From Haloferax sp046557615 (lineage in GTDB: Archaea > Halobacteriota > Halobacteria > Halobacteriales > Haloferacaceae): DNA of 64,000 nt. Each line of letters opens with the position of its first letter. Positions within the stretch are counted from its first letter, which is position 1. Of the stretch, positions 42,673 through 51,252 are shown in pieces. The stretch is taken from contig NZ_JBKIII010000002.1 of NCBI RefSeq assembly GCF_046557615.1, forward strand, positions 889,091 through 953,090, written 5' to 3'. The translations under genes were made by a program, and so were the position numbers. The notes below the pieces were generated by a model. That model was given only the letters and a program-made list of their open reading frames with translations, searched no databases and was not told the DNA's origin.

Positions 42673-42690
42673 CTTTTATAGGTATAGGTA
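42673..42690 (-). promoter_or_regulatory. TATA-like region of the gene starting at 42658
   Basis: The minus strand reads CCTATACCTATAAAAG across this interval, 15-32 bp before the ATG. It contains two overlapping TATA-like boxes, the more distant one at the usual spacing for a leaderless start. Confidence 0.4.
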
Positions 42691-42932
42691 TGGTCCGGGT
42701 ACGTCAGATACGCAGACTGTAATCCAACGTTCGGGTGGGAAAACGAGAGATAACATCACATTAGTACCGACTCTTTGGTTTGAGAGAATTCTCACACAAA
42801 TTGCAACTCTGTACGGACTGACAGTCGCTTACTGATTAATTTTCACACTGTCGTTATTAGGTCACACTTTACGCCGAGTCCCCATTTGACTGTCGCCGTT
42901 ACATTGACGTTTTTCCCGTCCTGAGCGGCGGT

Positions 42933-44366
42933 ATGCAACTCCACTGGCATCGGCGAGACGTTCGTGCTTCCGATAACCACGGTCTCTCTCAAGCGGCGAC
43001 TAACGGGCCTGTCGCCCCGATTTTCGTGTTCGACACGGACGTTCTCGCCTACGCCAGTCCACCACGAGTTCGGTATCTGTTAGACGCACTCGAGGAACTC
43101 AAATCGTGGTACCGCGCACAGGGGAGTGACTTGCTCGTGGCGATGGGCGACCCACGCGAACAGATTCCAGCGGTCGCAGCGGCGCTCGATGACGCCCGTG
43201 TCGTCTGGAACATCGACTACTCTGGGTTGGCAAAAGAACGCGACGCTGCTGTCCGTCTCGCACTGGACGACGCGGGTATCGAGCGCGAAACGCTTCACGA
43301 CGCCATTTTCTACAAGCCGGGGTCGATTACGACAAACGCTGGTGACCCGTATTCTGTCTACACCTACTTCTGGAAGAAGTGGCGTAACCGCGAGAAACCA
43401 GCGACATATTCTGAACCGACAGAGTTAGTCGATGCCGATACGCTCGAATCCGCGGTTAATCACCTCGATGGAGTGAGTGTCGGGAGGCTACCGACCATCG
43501 ATTCACTCGGATTCGAAGAACCATCTTCGGATATCGTCACCGCCGGAACCGACGCGGCACGCGAGCGACTCGCCGAGTTCTGCGACGACGCAATCTTCCG
43601 CTACGCCGAAGACCGAGACTACCCGACGAGAGATGCCACCTCACACCTCTCGACCGACCTCAAGTTCGGAACGATTGGGATTCGAGAGGTCTACGAGGCC
43701 ACTGCCGAGGCCGCCGAGCGCGCCGAGAGCGACGAGGAAGCCGAATCGGTCGAAGAGTTCCAATCACAACTCGCGTGGCGCGAGTTCTACACTCACGTCC
43801 TCTACTTCAACCCACATGTCGTCACGGAGAATTTCAAATCGTACGAGAACGGGATTCAGTGGCGAGACAACGAGGAAGAGTTGGAAGCGTGGAAAGCAGG
43901 CGAGACGGGCTATCCAATCGTCGATGCCGGAATGCGACAACTCCGCGAAGAGGGCTACATGCACAACCGCGTCCGCATGATTGTCGCATCGTTTCTCACC
44001 AAAGACCTCCTGTGTGACTGGCGTGAGGGCTACGCCCACTTCCGCGAGTACCTCTCGGACCACGACACCGCGAACGACAACGGTGGCTGGCAGTGGGCCG
44101 CATCGACCGGAACCGACGCACAGCCCTACTTCCGCATCTTCAATCCGATGACGCAGGGCGAACGCTACGACCCGGATGGCGAGTACATCAAACAGTACAT
44201 CCCCGAACTGGAGGCGGTCACCTCGAACACCATCCACGAGTGGCACGAGTTGAGCGAGATGGAGCGCGAACGACTCGCCCCAGACTACCCCGCCCCCATC
44301 GTGGACCACTCTGAGCGCCGCGAGATGGCACTGGAGATGTTCGAGAACGCTCGCGGCGACGACTGA
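42933..44366 (+). CDS. phr: Deoxyribodipyrimidine photolyase
   Basis: 477-residue class I photolyase that splits UV-induced cyclobutane pyrimidine dimers using blue light. The N-terminal photolyase domain starts LHWHRRDVRASDNHGL (3-18), and the FAD-binding C-terminal domain carries the characteristic LAWREFYTHVLY, GETGYPIVDAGMRQL (about 326-340), MHNRVRMIVASFLTKDL, WQWAASTGTDAQPYFRIFNP and the IKQYIPEL block. All the FAD/substrate motifs are intact, and the length is as in E. coli Phr (about 470). It is the first of three stress-related genes on the plus strand. Confidence 0.96.
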   Translation: MQLHWHRRDVRASDNHGLSQAATNGPVAPIFVFDTDVLAYASPPRVRYLLDALEELKSWYRAQGSDLLVAMGDPREQIPAVAAALDDARVVWNIDYSGLAKERDAAVRLALDDAGIERETLHDAIFYKPGSITTNAGDPYSVYTYFWKKWRNREKPATYSEPTELVDADTLESAVNHLDGVSVGRLPTIDSLGFEEPSSDIVTAGTDAARERLAEFCDDAIFRYAEDRDYPTRDATSHLSTDLKFGTIGIREVYEATAEAAERAESDEEAESVEEFQSQLAWREFYTHVLYFNPHVVTENFKSYENGIQWRDNEEELEAWKAGETGYPIVDAGMRQLREEGYMHNRVRMIVASFLTKDLLCDWREGYAHFREYLSDHDTANDNGGWQWAASTGTDAQPYFRIFNPMTQGERYDPDGEYIKQYIPELEAVTSNTIHEWHELSEMERERLAPDYPAPIVDHSERREMALEMFENARGDD

Positions 44367-44444
44367 GTCGTCGTTTCGATTCGACCGACCGAGCCGTTCA
44401 CCGCCACGCCAATTTCTATCACACTCCGATGCGACTCTCGACAC

Positions 44445-45050
44445 ATGGATGTCGCCATTCTCGTCTTCGACGGCTTCGACGAACTCGACGCGATTGCCCC
44501 GTTCGAGGTGTTTCAAAACGCCGGTGCGTTCGGGAACGACTGCGAAGCCCGCATCGTCACACTCGACCAACGCGAGTTCGTCACCGCGAGCCATGGCCTC
44601 CGCGTCGGTGTCGATGGCGTGTTAGACCCGGAAACAGACCGCCCAGACCTGCTCGTGATTCCCGGTGGTGGGTGGAACAACCGTGCCGAAAAGAGTGCGT
44701 GGGCCGAGGCCGAAAAGGGAGACATTCCGGCGGCGATTGCGACCCTTCACGACGAGGGGGCCACTGTCGCGGGTGTCTGTACCGGCGGGATGCTCCTCTC
44801 TCGTGCTGGGATACTCGCTGGCAGACCTGCTATCACCCACAACAGCGCGCTCTCTGACCTCCGCGAGACGGACGCCGAAATCGTCGAAGCCCGCGTCGTG
44901 GACGACGGCGACGTACTGACTGCCGGTGGCGTCACCTCGGGGCTGGATTTATCGCTTCACATCGTCGAACGCGAGTTCGGTGCATATGTCGCCGAACAAA
45001 TTGCGACGGAGATTGAATACGAGCGCCGAACCGTACCCTACGGTGGCTGA
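44445..45050 (+). CDS. DJ-1/PfpI family protein
   Basis: 201-residue class I glutamine amidotransferase-like protein of the DJ-1/PfpI superfamily. The nucleophile-elbow Cys is in VAGVCTGGMLLSRAG (about residue 108), the acidic partner lies in VAILVFDGFDELDAIAPFEVF (4-24), and the typical HNSALSDL and AGGVTSGLDLSLHIVER blocks follow. Members act as deglycase-like, chaperone or isonitrile-hydratase-type enzymes; the sequence does not decide among them. It is located between photolyase (78 bp upstream) and Sod, consistent with a damage-response role. Confidence 0.92.
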   Translation: MDVAILVFDGFDELDAIAPFEVFQNAGAFGNDCEARIVTLDQREFVTASHGLRVGVDGVLDPETDRPDLLVIPGGGWNNRAEKSAWAEAEKGDIPAAIATLHDEGATVAGVCTGGMLLSRAGILAGRPAITHNSALSDLRETDAEIVEARVVDDGDVLTAGGVTSGLDLSLHIVEREFGAYVAEQIATEIEYERRTVPYGG

Positions 45051-45172
45051 CAATACGGCTGCACGACCAATCAGTAAACCGGAGAAATCAGCAGTCTGGA
45101 CCGCCCTGCCTGTGTCTAGTGTTACCATACGTTTCCTCAACTTTTAACAGGATTCCAACCCACTTCTTGGGT

Positions 45173-45177
45173 GGAGG
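45173..45177 (+). promoter_or_regulatory. Shine-Dalgarno GGAGG of sod
   Basis: GGAGG lies 8 bases before the sod ATG at 45186. Most genes here look leaderless, so a clear SD with an upstream TATA-like CTTTTAAC (about 45140-45147) marks sod as a leadered transcript, and it decides the start against the in-frame GTG at 45171. Confidence 0.6.
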
Positions 45178-45185
45178 AATACATT

Positions 45186-45785
45186 ATGAGCTACGAACTC
45201 GACCCACTTCCGTACGACTACGACGCTCTCGAACCACACATCTCGGAGCAGGTGCTGACGTGGCATCACGACACCCACCATCAGGGCTACGTCAACGGAT
45301 GGAACGCCGCAGACGAGACGCTGGAAGCAAACCGTGAAGCGGGCGAGTTCGGTTCGTCCGCCGGTGCGCTTCGCAACGTGACCCACAACGGCTCGGGTCA
45401 CATCCTGCACGACCTCTTCTGGCAGAACATGTCGCCCGAAGGCGGCGACGAGCCAGAAGGTGCGCTCGCAGACCGCATCGCTGAGGACTTCGGCTCCTAC
45501 GACGCCTGGAAGGGCGAATTCGAAGCCGCAGCAGGCGCAGCAGGTGGCTGGGCACTGCTCGTTTACGACTCGTTCTCGAACCAGCTTCGTAACGTCGTCG
45601 TCGACAAGCACGACCAGGGCGCACTCTGGGGCTCCCACCCCATCCTTGCACTCGACGTCTGGGAACACTCGTACTACCACGACTACGGCCCGGCCCGTGG
45701 CGACTTCATCTCGAACTTCTTCGAGGTCGTCGATTGGGAAGAGCCGTCTGCTCGCTACGAGCAGGCTGTCGAACTGTTCGAGTAA
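45186..45785 (+). CDS. sod: Superoxide dismutase (Mn/Fe type)
   Basis: 199-residue cambialistic-type SOD of the Fe/Mn family, converting superoxide to H2O2 and O2 in the cytoplasm. Metal ligands are recognisable: His in WHHDTHHQGYVNGWN (about 26-40), His in HILHDLFWQNM (about 78), and Asp/His in ALDVWEHSYYHDYG (about 157-170). The N-terminus YELDPLPYDYDALEPHIS is canonical. Preferred metal is Mn in characterised haloarchaeal enzymes; the sequence alone does not prove it. Stop at 45785; the next gene is convergent 59 bp on. Confidence 0.96.
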   Translation: MSYELDPLPYDYDALEPHISEQVLTWHHDTHHQGYVNGWNAADETLEANREAGEFGSSAGALRNVTHNGSGHILHDLFWQNMSPEGGDEPEGALADRIAEDFGSYDAWKGEFEAAAGAAGGWALLVYDSFSNQLRNVVVDKHDQGALWGSHPILALDVWEHSYYHDYGPARGDFISNFFEVVDWEEPSARYEQAVELFE

Positions 45786-45844
45786 TCCCTCATCCCGACA
45801 AATTTCTTTCGAGCGCAACACCCGACAGCGACAGCCACAGCGAC

Positions 45845-46273
45845 TTAGTGGCCGTCAGATGCACCGTCGACGACGGTGGGGAGAAGTCGTGAGAGGTCGA
45901 GTTCGTCGCCGAGTCGTTGGACAGCTTCATCGAGTTGTGCGAAGTCGCGGCCTTCGCCGATACGGTCGAATCCGGCGAGGATGCCGACAGGGTGTGGGCC
46001 GACGAACGTTCGGAACTGCACGAACGAGTCGAACCCGCGGACGGTGTAACTGTAATCCGCGTAGTACAGCGCTTCGTAGGTGTGTCTCGTGACGTACCCG
46101 TATCGTTCGTTGTCGATGAAACGCGAGACATCGACCGAGTCGAGTGCCGTCGAAACGTCGTCTCTCACGTAGAGACTGTCGTTCGCCCGTTGGTCGAATA
46201 CCCACACGTCGCGGAGGGACTCTCCACCAAATTCTCGGAATACGTCGACAACTCGCGCGGAAGCGTCGCTCAT
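45845..46273 (-). CDS. Conserved haloarchaeal protein, uncharacterised
   Basis: 142-residue acidic soluble protein. A central block rich in aromatic residues, RHTYEALYYADYSYTVRGFDSFVQFRT-type (about residues 62-88), is followed by GPHPVGILAGFDRIGEG, with a C-terminal helix DEAVQRLGDELDLSRLL. No catalytic motif or cofactor site is seen. It resembles haloarchaeal proteins often found near sensor genes, but no family is claimed. The ATG at 46273 gives a normal haloarchaeal composition; the upstream extension does not. The histidine kinase gene lies upstream on the same strand, 203 bp away. Confidence 0.7.
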   Translation of the reverse strand: MSDASARVVDVFREFGGESLRDVWVFDQRANDSLYVRDDVSTALDSVDVSRFIDNERYGYVTRHTYEALYYADYSYTVRGFDSFVQFRTFVGPHPVGILAGFDRIGEGRDFAQLDEAVQRLGDELDLSRLLPTVVDGASDGH

Positions 46274-46476
46274 CTTTCGCCAGTCTCTCACAACCCCTGA
46301 TAAGTGTTGTCGTGGAACGTCGATACACGACTCGTGGATTCTGTTGAAATCTGCAGGAATCGAGTGGAGTGATGTGCTGAATATAGAGGGTGCAGTAGCC
46401 AGGTCTTGTTCATTCCAGTATACAACTGTGCAACAGTCGGTAGAGCGGTCTGCCTCAGTCACAGACGCGCACAGCA

Positions 46477-47886
46477 CTATTTCAAGAGGAAGTCCACACC
46501 GGTTATCTCAAATTTGGCACCGTCAGCCTCACTTTCGGTTATCGTAACTCCCCATCCGTGGGCATCGCAAATCTGGGCAACAATCGAGAGCCCGTATCCG
46601 GGACTTCCGTCAATTGTCGAATAGCCCGAGTGGAAAACCTTCTCGCGTTCGGACTCCAGAACTCCGGACCCGTCGTCTTCGATATAGAAGCCAGACCCAG
46701 TATCGAGAATACCAACGCGGACAGTCTCTGCATCTCCATGTTTGCCTGCGTTCCCAAAGAGGTTCTCGAACACTCGACGTAACTGGACTTCGTTCGCTAC
46801 CACGGTATCACTGGATTCGATGGTCAGGTCCATCCCTCCAGTGCTAACGGTGGCCCAAGCGTTGGAGGCGACTTCCTCCAACGAGAGTAGTTCTGCTGTG
46901 AGGTTCTCCCCACGGGCCAGCCCCAGGAGTTCCTCGAGGAGGTTTTCCATCCGATTGTGTGCTCGTGCTACCTCTTCGAGGTACGTCTCGTCACCAGTTT
47001 GTACTGCTAACTCCAGATTCCCTTCTGCAACGTTCAACGGCGTTTTCAGGTCGTGGGAGAGGGTACTCGCGAACGTTTCCAGTCGTTCGTTCCGCCATTG
47101 GAGTTCCTGCTTATGCTCTACTTCGGACGTGATCACACGCGAGTGGACAAACAACCCGTCTGTCATGGGGAAGACACGGACCTTTACCCAGTAGTCGTGA
47201 GGTTCGTAGTACGTTTTGAACTTGACTGACTCACCGGTGGCAAAGGCTTTCTTGTACTGTTCTCCAAGTTCTGTACCGTCTGCATCAGGGAACGCCTCCC
47301 AGAAACGTTGACCGATGATGGCGTCGGAGGAAATTCCGGTTCGTTCTGCCATTTCCTGATTCCAATACGTGATGTCCCAGTCCCTGTCGAGGGTGAAGAA
47401 CCCATCAACTTGCTCGAACATTTCGAGCAGTTGGTCTCGGGCGACTGTTGCCCGAAGTTCCGCCCGGCGCTTGCCGACGAGATTGGAAATTTGGTTAGCC
47501 AAGAGTTCGTAGGTCTCGGTGCCCCCTTTCTGGACATACGCGGAGACGCCTGCAGTGATTGCTTTGGTAGCAACGTCCTCACTACCCTGGCCAGTATAGA
47601 GGAGAAATGGGAGGTTTGGATATTTGTTTCTCACAGCTTCCAGAAATTCCAACCCGTCCGCCCCTGGCATTTGATAATCGCTGACGATACAATCGATTTG
47701 GTCGGCGTCGAGACGGTCTAGTCCGTCAGCAGTGTTCGATTCCGTGAGGACCGAGAGGTCGTCGTCAAGCCGTTCAAGATATGTTGCCACCAGAGTAGTC
47801 AATTGAGAGTCGTCATCGACATAGAGGACTTGTGTAGAGGAATTTCGATTTATTCCCGAATTTTCAGATTGATTGAGAGTAGCCAT
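46477..47886 (-). CDS. Receiver-PAS-histidine kinase sensor protein
   Basis: 469-residue cytoplasmic sensor kinase. An N-terminal response-regulator receiver (about 19-135; VLYVDDD, phospho-acceptor Asp70 in CIVSDYQMPGADGLEF, Lys120) is followed by a PAS domain (about 150-255; GFFTLDRDWDITYWNQEMA), HisKA with His278 in TLSHDLKTPLNVAEG, and HATPase_c (ENLFGNAGKHG N-box, DDGSGVLESEREKVF, PGYGLSIVAQIC). No membrane helix is predicted, so the signal is internal or passed by another kinase to the receiver. No output regulator is adjacent. Base composition is less GC-rich than in neighbours. Confidence 0.93.
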   Translation of the reverse strand: MATLNQSENSGINRNSSTQVLYVDDDSQLTTLVATYLERLDDDLSVLTESNTADGLDRLDADQIDCIVSDYQMPGADGLEFLEAVRNKYPNLPFLLYTGQGSEDVATKAITAGVSAYVQKGGTETYELLANQISNLVGKRRAELRATVARDQLLEMFEQVDGFFTLDRDWDITYWNQEMAERTGISSDAIIGQRFWEAFPDADGTELGEQYKKAFATGESVKFKTYYEPHDYWVKVRVFPMTDGLFVHSRVITSEVEHKQELQWRNERLETFASTLSHDLKTPLNVAEGNLELAVQTGDETYLEEVARAHNRMENLLEELLGLARGENLTAELLSLEEVASNAWATVSTGGMDLTIESSDTVVANEVQLRRVFENLFGNAGKHGDAETVRVGILDTGSGFYIEDDGSGVLESEREKVFHSGYSTIDGSPGYGLSIVAQICDAHGWGVTITESEADGAKFEITGVDFLLK

Positions 47887-48167
47887 AGAAATCCGTCACC
47901 TACCGTGAAGCAGTTTCCTACATACATAATACTTACCAAGAATTTACAAGCATGTGTCAGGTGTTTTATTTGACACATCTACCAACCATGAACACAGTCA
48001 AATTCGTCTTGTTGCCAACTCGTATCCTGTATTCCGCACGAACTCGAAAAATCGTCACAGTACGTAACTGTGAGCAGGAATACTGATTTTGAGAGCGTCG
48101 AATACCCAGAGCGTAGCAATCAGTGTGAGGTCGTCGGTGTTTTGACCCTCGGAGAAATAGTGCAGGT

Positions 48168-48473
48168 ATGCCGAAGTCAAAAGACGAGTTCGAGACCTTG
48201 TACGGTTATCTACTGTACGAACCCGCCGACATCCTCCACCCCGACTACATGTACACGGTCTCCGAGATTGCACGCATGTTGCAGGGACTCGACCCGACGA
48301 CAGACCTCGCCGAAGATACCGAAGACCACCTCATCGAGTGGACGATTCCGTGGATTGTCGCCAACGAAGAACAGTTCGTCATCAACGACCCCCGAGGTGA
48401 CGAACCGGGGTACTTCGGTCTCCACCCCGACGTTATCGAGGACGAAACGGACGACGAATCCGACGAGGAGTAG
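48168..48473 (+). CDS. DUF5827-like small protein
   Basis: 101 residues. The sequence KDEFETLYGYLLYEPADILHPDYMYTV followed by SEIARMLQGLDPTTDL and EWTIPWIVANEEQFVI resembles the haloarchaeal DUF5827 family, of unknown function; the assignment is from memory. The C-terminus is highly acidic (EDETDDESDEE). There is no signal peptide. The ATG at 48168 is the first plausible start after the promoter region. It ends 3 bp before the convergent MBL-fold gene. Confidence 0.7.
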   Translation: MPKSKDEFETLYGYLLYEPADILHPDYMYTVSEIARMLQGLDPTTDLAEDTEDHLIEWTIPWIVANEEQFVINDPRGDEPGYFGLHPDVIEDETDDESDEE

Positions 48474-48476
48474 GAC

Positions 48477-49058
48477 TTAGGCCGTCATTCGCGCCGCCCG
48501 ACATGCGAGTTCGATATCGTCCTGCGGACGGGTGAACACACTCGGGCCGTGGCCGACGTGGAGTTCTGAGAGGTCGTCGCCAACGATAGTGCGGAGTCTA
48601 TCGAGACTCTCGATTATCAGGTCTCGGTCGCCCTCGGCGAGGTCGGTGCGACCGTAGCCACCGTTTGCAAACACGAGGTCGCCGCCGAAGCAGACGCCCG
48701 TCTGCTTGGCGTAGAAACACAGATGGTCGTTCTTGTGGCCCGGTGTGTGGAGCGCCTGAAAGACCGCATCGCCGATTTGGACGCGCTCTTCGTCGTCCAC
48801 GCGGTTGTCCACGGCGAGGTGGCCGGGGTCGTATCCCCACGTCTGTACGTCGAACGCCTCGCGCACGGCATCCACGTTGTCGATGTGGTCCGGGTGGGTG
48901 TGGGTCACGTAAATCGCGTCGAGGTGGTCAGTGTGTTCTCGGACGGCCGAAACGACGTCGAAGTTCGCGCCGGTATCGACGAGCGCGGTGGTCTCGCCTT
49001 CGACGAGAAACACGTTACTCGTGAAGGCGCTGACGCCCTGCGCGAGATTTCGAATCAT
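48477..49058 (-). CDS. MBL-fold metallohydrolase
   Basis: 193-residue metallo-beta-lactamase-fold hydrolase with the HTHPDH motif (53-58, in IYVTHTHPDHIDN), a HTPGHKNDHLCFY block as the third His site and HVGHGPSVF near the C-terminus. LVEGETTALVDTGANFDVV is the first-strand signature. Relatives are glyoxalase II-like or other thioester/phosphodiester hydrolases; the substrate is unknown. The ATG at 49058 (MIRNLAQGVSAFTSN) is preferred over the upstream in-frame starts, whose extension is non-conserved. It is divergent from thyA (97 bp between starts). Confidence 0.9.
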   Translation of the reverse strand: MIRNLAQGVSAFTSNVFLVEGETTALVDTGANFDVVSAVREHTDHLDAIYVTHTHPDHIDNVDAVREAFDVQTWGYDPGHLAVDNRVDDEERVQIGDAVFQALHTPGHKNDHLCFYAKQTGVCFGGDLVFANGGYGRTDLAEGDRDLIIESLDRLRTIVGDDLSELHVGHGPSVFTRPQDDIELACRAARMTA

Positions 49059-49155
49059 ACCGTGGATAGGGTGAGTGGGGTCTTTCCTGTTGTGCCCCAT
49101 CCGAACAGACTTTGTAGCCCTAACGAGGACCAACAGATAACACAGGGGGACCCAT

Positions 49156-50160
49156 ATGCGCCAATATCTCGACCTCGTGACGGACGTTATCGGTACCGGG
49201 AAGTACAAGCCGAATCGAACCGGCGTGGACACCATCTCGGGCTTTTCGAAACACTACCAAATCGACCTCGCCGAGGGGTTCCCACTCTTGACGACGAAAG
49301 ACCTCTCGGGTTTTCGCTGGAACTCGCTGATTCACGAACTGCGGTGGTATCTCTCGGGCGAAGAACACATTCGAACGCTCCGTGAGGAGACGAAGATTTG
49401 GGACGCGTGGGCCGACGACGATGGTAACCTCGACACCGCCTACGGACGCTTTTGGCGGCGATTCCCCGTCCCCGACGACGATGCTCAACTGCCAGGTGAG
49501 GCGTGGCCCGACGCAGACCAGCGCTGGATGAACGACGAAGGTACCTTCGACCAACTCCAGTACGTCCTCGATACGCTGGAAGAGAATCCTAACTCTCGTC
49601 GCATGGTCATCAACGCGTGGCACCCCGCCAACGCCGCCGTCTCGACCCTGCCACCGTGTCACTACACCTTCGTCTTCAACGTCCAAGGGGACACACTCAA
49701 CGTCCACCTCACCCAGCGCTCCGGTGACATCGCGCTCGGGATTCCCTTCAACATCGCCGCCTACTCCATTCTCGCGCAGGTCGTCGCCCAACAGACCGGA
49801 TTCGAACTCGGGTCGTTTGGCCACACTATCGTGGACGCACACGTCTACTGCGGCACCGGCGAGCGCGGCGAGTGGTACGGCGACAACCTCGACGAACTTC
49901 AATCTCGTATCGCAGACGTGACCGACCCCGAAGGCTACCTCGACGTGCGCGACTGGTTACTCGAAGAAGCGCCCGCCGAAGCCGAGGGCAAAGAGGACTA
50001 CGACCACGTTCCCGGTCTGCTCCTGCAAGCCTCCCGCGAACCCCGTGAACGCCCGACGCTCGACATTGCTGATGTCCCCCTCTCGGACCTCACCTTCGAC
50101 GACTTCGCCCTCCGTGACTACGACCCCGCCGACGGGATTCGCTTCTCGGTGGCCGAATGA
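49156..50160 (+). CDS. thyA: Thymidylate synthase (ThyA type)
   Basis: 334-residue folate-dependent thymidylate synthase: methylates dUMP to dTMP with 5,10-methylene-THF. The N-terminal RTGVDTISGF arginine loop, the nucleophile Cys168 in LPPCHYTFVF, and the dUMP-binding RSGDIALGIPFNIAAYSI block are intact, followed by VVAQQTGFELGSFGHTIVDAHVYC. It is about 70 residues longer than E. coli ThyA, from internal insertions such as around 100-125 (RRFPVPDDDAQLPGEAW). Its stop overlaps the DHFR start (ATGA), so synthesis is coupled to DHFR, which recycles the dihydrofolate product. Confidence 0.96.
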   Translation: MRQYLDLVTDVIGTGKYKPNRTGVDTISGFSKHYQIDLAEGFPLLTTKDLSGFRWNSLIHELRWYLSGEEHIRTLREETKIWDAWADDDGNLDTAYGRFWRRFPVPDDDAQLPGEAWPDADQRWMNDEGTFDQLQYVLDTLEENPNSRRMVINAWHPANAAVSTLPPCHYTFVFNVQGDTLNVHLTQRSGDIALGIPFNIAAYSILAQVVAQQTGFELGSFGHTIVDAHVYCGTGERGEWYGDNLDELQSRIADVTDPEGYLDVRDWLLEEAPAEAEGKEDYDHVPGLLLQASREPRERPTLDIADVPLSDLTFDDFALRDYDPADGIRFSVAE

Positions 50161-50675
50161 GCGTCTCGTTCACGCTCATCGCCGCGGTCGCTGCGAACGG
50201 TGTCATCGGTCGCGACGGCGACATGCCGTGGCACCTCCCCGAAGACCTCGCACACTTCAAGCAGACGACGATGGGCCATCCCGTCGTCATGGGCCGAACG
50301 ACCTACGAGAGCATCGCCGCCCAAATCGACGGCCCGCTTCCGGGACGACACAACATCGTCCTCACGACCCGCGATATCGACCTCCCCGAGGGTGCTGAAG
50401 TCGTCGGCTCAGTCGAGGAAGCAATCGACGCCGCCGAAGCCGCGGCCGACGAGATGGGTGTCGATTCGGCATACGTCGTCGGCGGGCAGACCGTCTACGA
50501 GCAGTTCTTCGACCGTGCCGACGCGATGGTTCTCACCCAACTCGACGAGTCGTTCGAGGGAGATACGCGATTCCCTGACTGGGACGCCGACGAGTGGACA
50601 GAGGTCGAACGCGACGAGCGCGACGGATTCGCGTTCGTCACCTACGAGCGCCGCGATGGCGGTGAAAGCCGATGA
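50157..50675 (+). CDS. hdrB: Dihydrofolate reductase
   Basis: 172-residue DHFR: NADPH-dependent reduction of dihydrofolate formed by ThyA. The fold's signature blocks are LIAAVAANGVIGRDGDMPWHLPEDLAHFK (residues about 7-35, with the Trp of PWHLP), GHPVVMGRTTYESI (NADP-contact), HNIVLTTR and AYVVGGQTVYEQF. In Haloferax this gene sits beside thymidylate synthase and is named hdrB. ATGA overlaps at both ends (thyA upstream, DUF4177 downstream) indicate a translationally coupled operon. The acidic insertion (DAAEAAADEMG) is a halophilic feature. Confidence 0.95.
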   Translation: MSVSFTLIAAVAANGVIGRDGDMPWHLPEDLAHFKQTTMGHPVVMGRTTYESIAAQIDGPLPGRHNIVLTTRDIDLPEGAEVVGSVEEAIDAAEAAADEMGVDSAYVVGGQTVYEQFFDRADAMVLTQLDESFEGDTRFPDWDADEWTEVERDERDGFAFVTYERRDGGESR

Positions 50676-50866
50676 CCAACTGGGAGTACAAAATCATCCG
50701 AACCTCGGATGGCGGCCTGTTTAGCGGTGATACTGCACCGATGGAAGACGTGATGGACTCACTCGGAAGTGAGGGCTGGGAACTCGTCGATGCCATCTCG
50801 GACTCGCGCGGTGCAGGTGCAGGAAGCGGGCAGACGGCGCTCGTGTTCAAGCGACCGGTCGAATAG
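50672..50866 (+). CDS. DUF4177 family small protein
   Basis: 64 residues: NWEYKIIR opens a short beta strand, then a helix including MEDVMDSLGSEGWELVDAI and a closing strand TALVFKRPVE. This strand-helix-strand plan with SEGWELV is the DUF4177 signature, function unknown. Its ATG overlaps the DHFR stop (ATGA), so it is translated with the thymidylate/folate pair and could be a partner of it. The Gly/Ser linker before the last strand is short. Confidence 0.85.
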   Translation: MTNWEYKIIRTSDGGLFSGDTAPMEDVMDSLGSEGWELVDAISDSRGAGAGSGQTALVFKRPVE

Positions 50867-51007
50867 AACGCAAAATCTCGTTTCGGTTCTTACTCGGCGA
50901 TTGGTTTGGGGAGCCGTGCTGAATAGCGGGTGTGAGCCAGCCACCACATAAGAAAGAGCAGTGACAATTTCGGAACCGTTAGACAGGAACCACTCATTTC
51001 ACCAACA

Positions 51008-51178
51008 ATGAACGTCCAACAGGCGATTCTCGTCGAGTTGTTCGCGTTGGTGCTAGTCGCATTCGGGGGATTCTACTGGCTCGTCGAGCCCGGAAACAGT
51101 TTTCAGTTGGTGGTCAATCTAGGACTAGTCGTCGGCGCGATTGGGGTGGTTGCAGGATTCGTAGGCGAACGGGAGTGA
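51008..51178 (+). CDS. Small membrane protein (56 residues)
   Basis: 56 residues with two hydrophobic helices (ILVELFALVLVAFGGFYWLV and LVVNLGLVVGAIGVVAGFV) and short charged ends (VQQ at the N-terminus, GERE at the C-terminus). It is too short for most gene-length cut-offs, but codon use matches genes here and the frame is well composed. The ATG at 51008 is preceded by CACCAACA without a clear SD, as for leaderless genes. The function is unknown. The 141-bp upstream gap holds nothing else seen. Confidence 0.55.
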   Translation: MNVQQAILVELFALVLVAFGGFYWLVEPGNSFQLVVNLGLVVGAIGVVAGFVGERE

Positions 51179-51252
51179 GCCACCCATTCACCACTCAAAT
51201 CCGCCCTCTCGGTCAAGTTTGATTTCTGCTGGCCACACTCTCTACTTGATTT

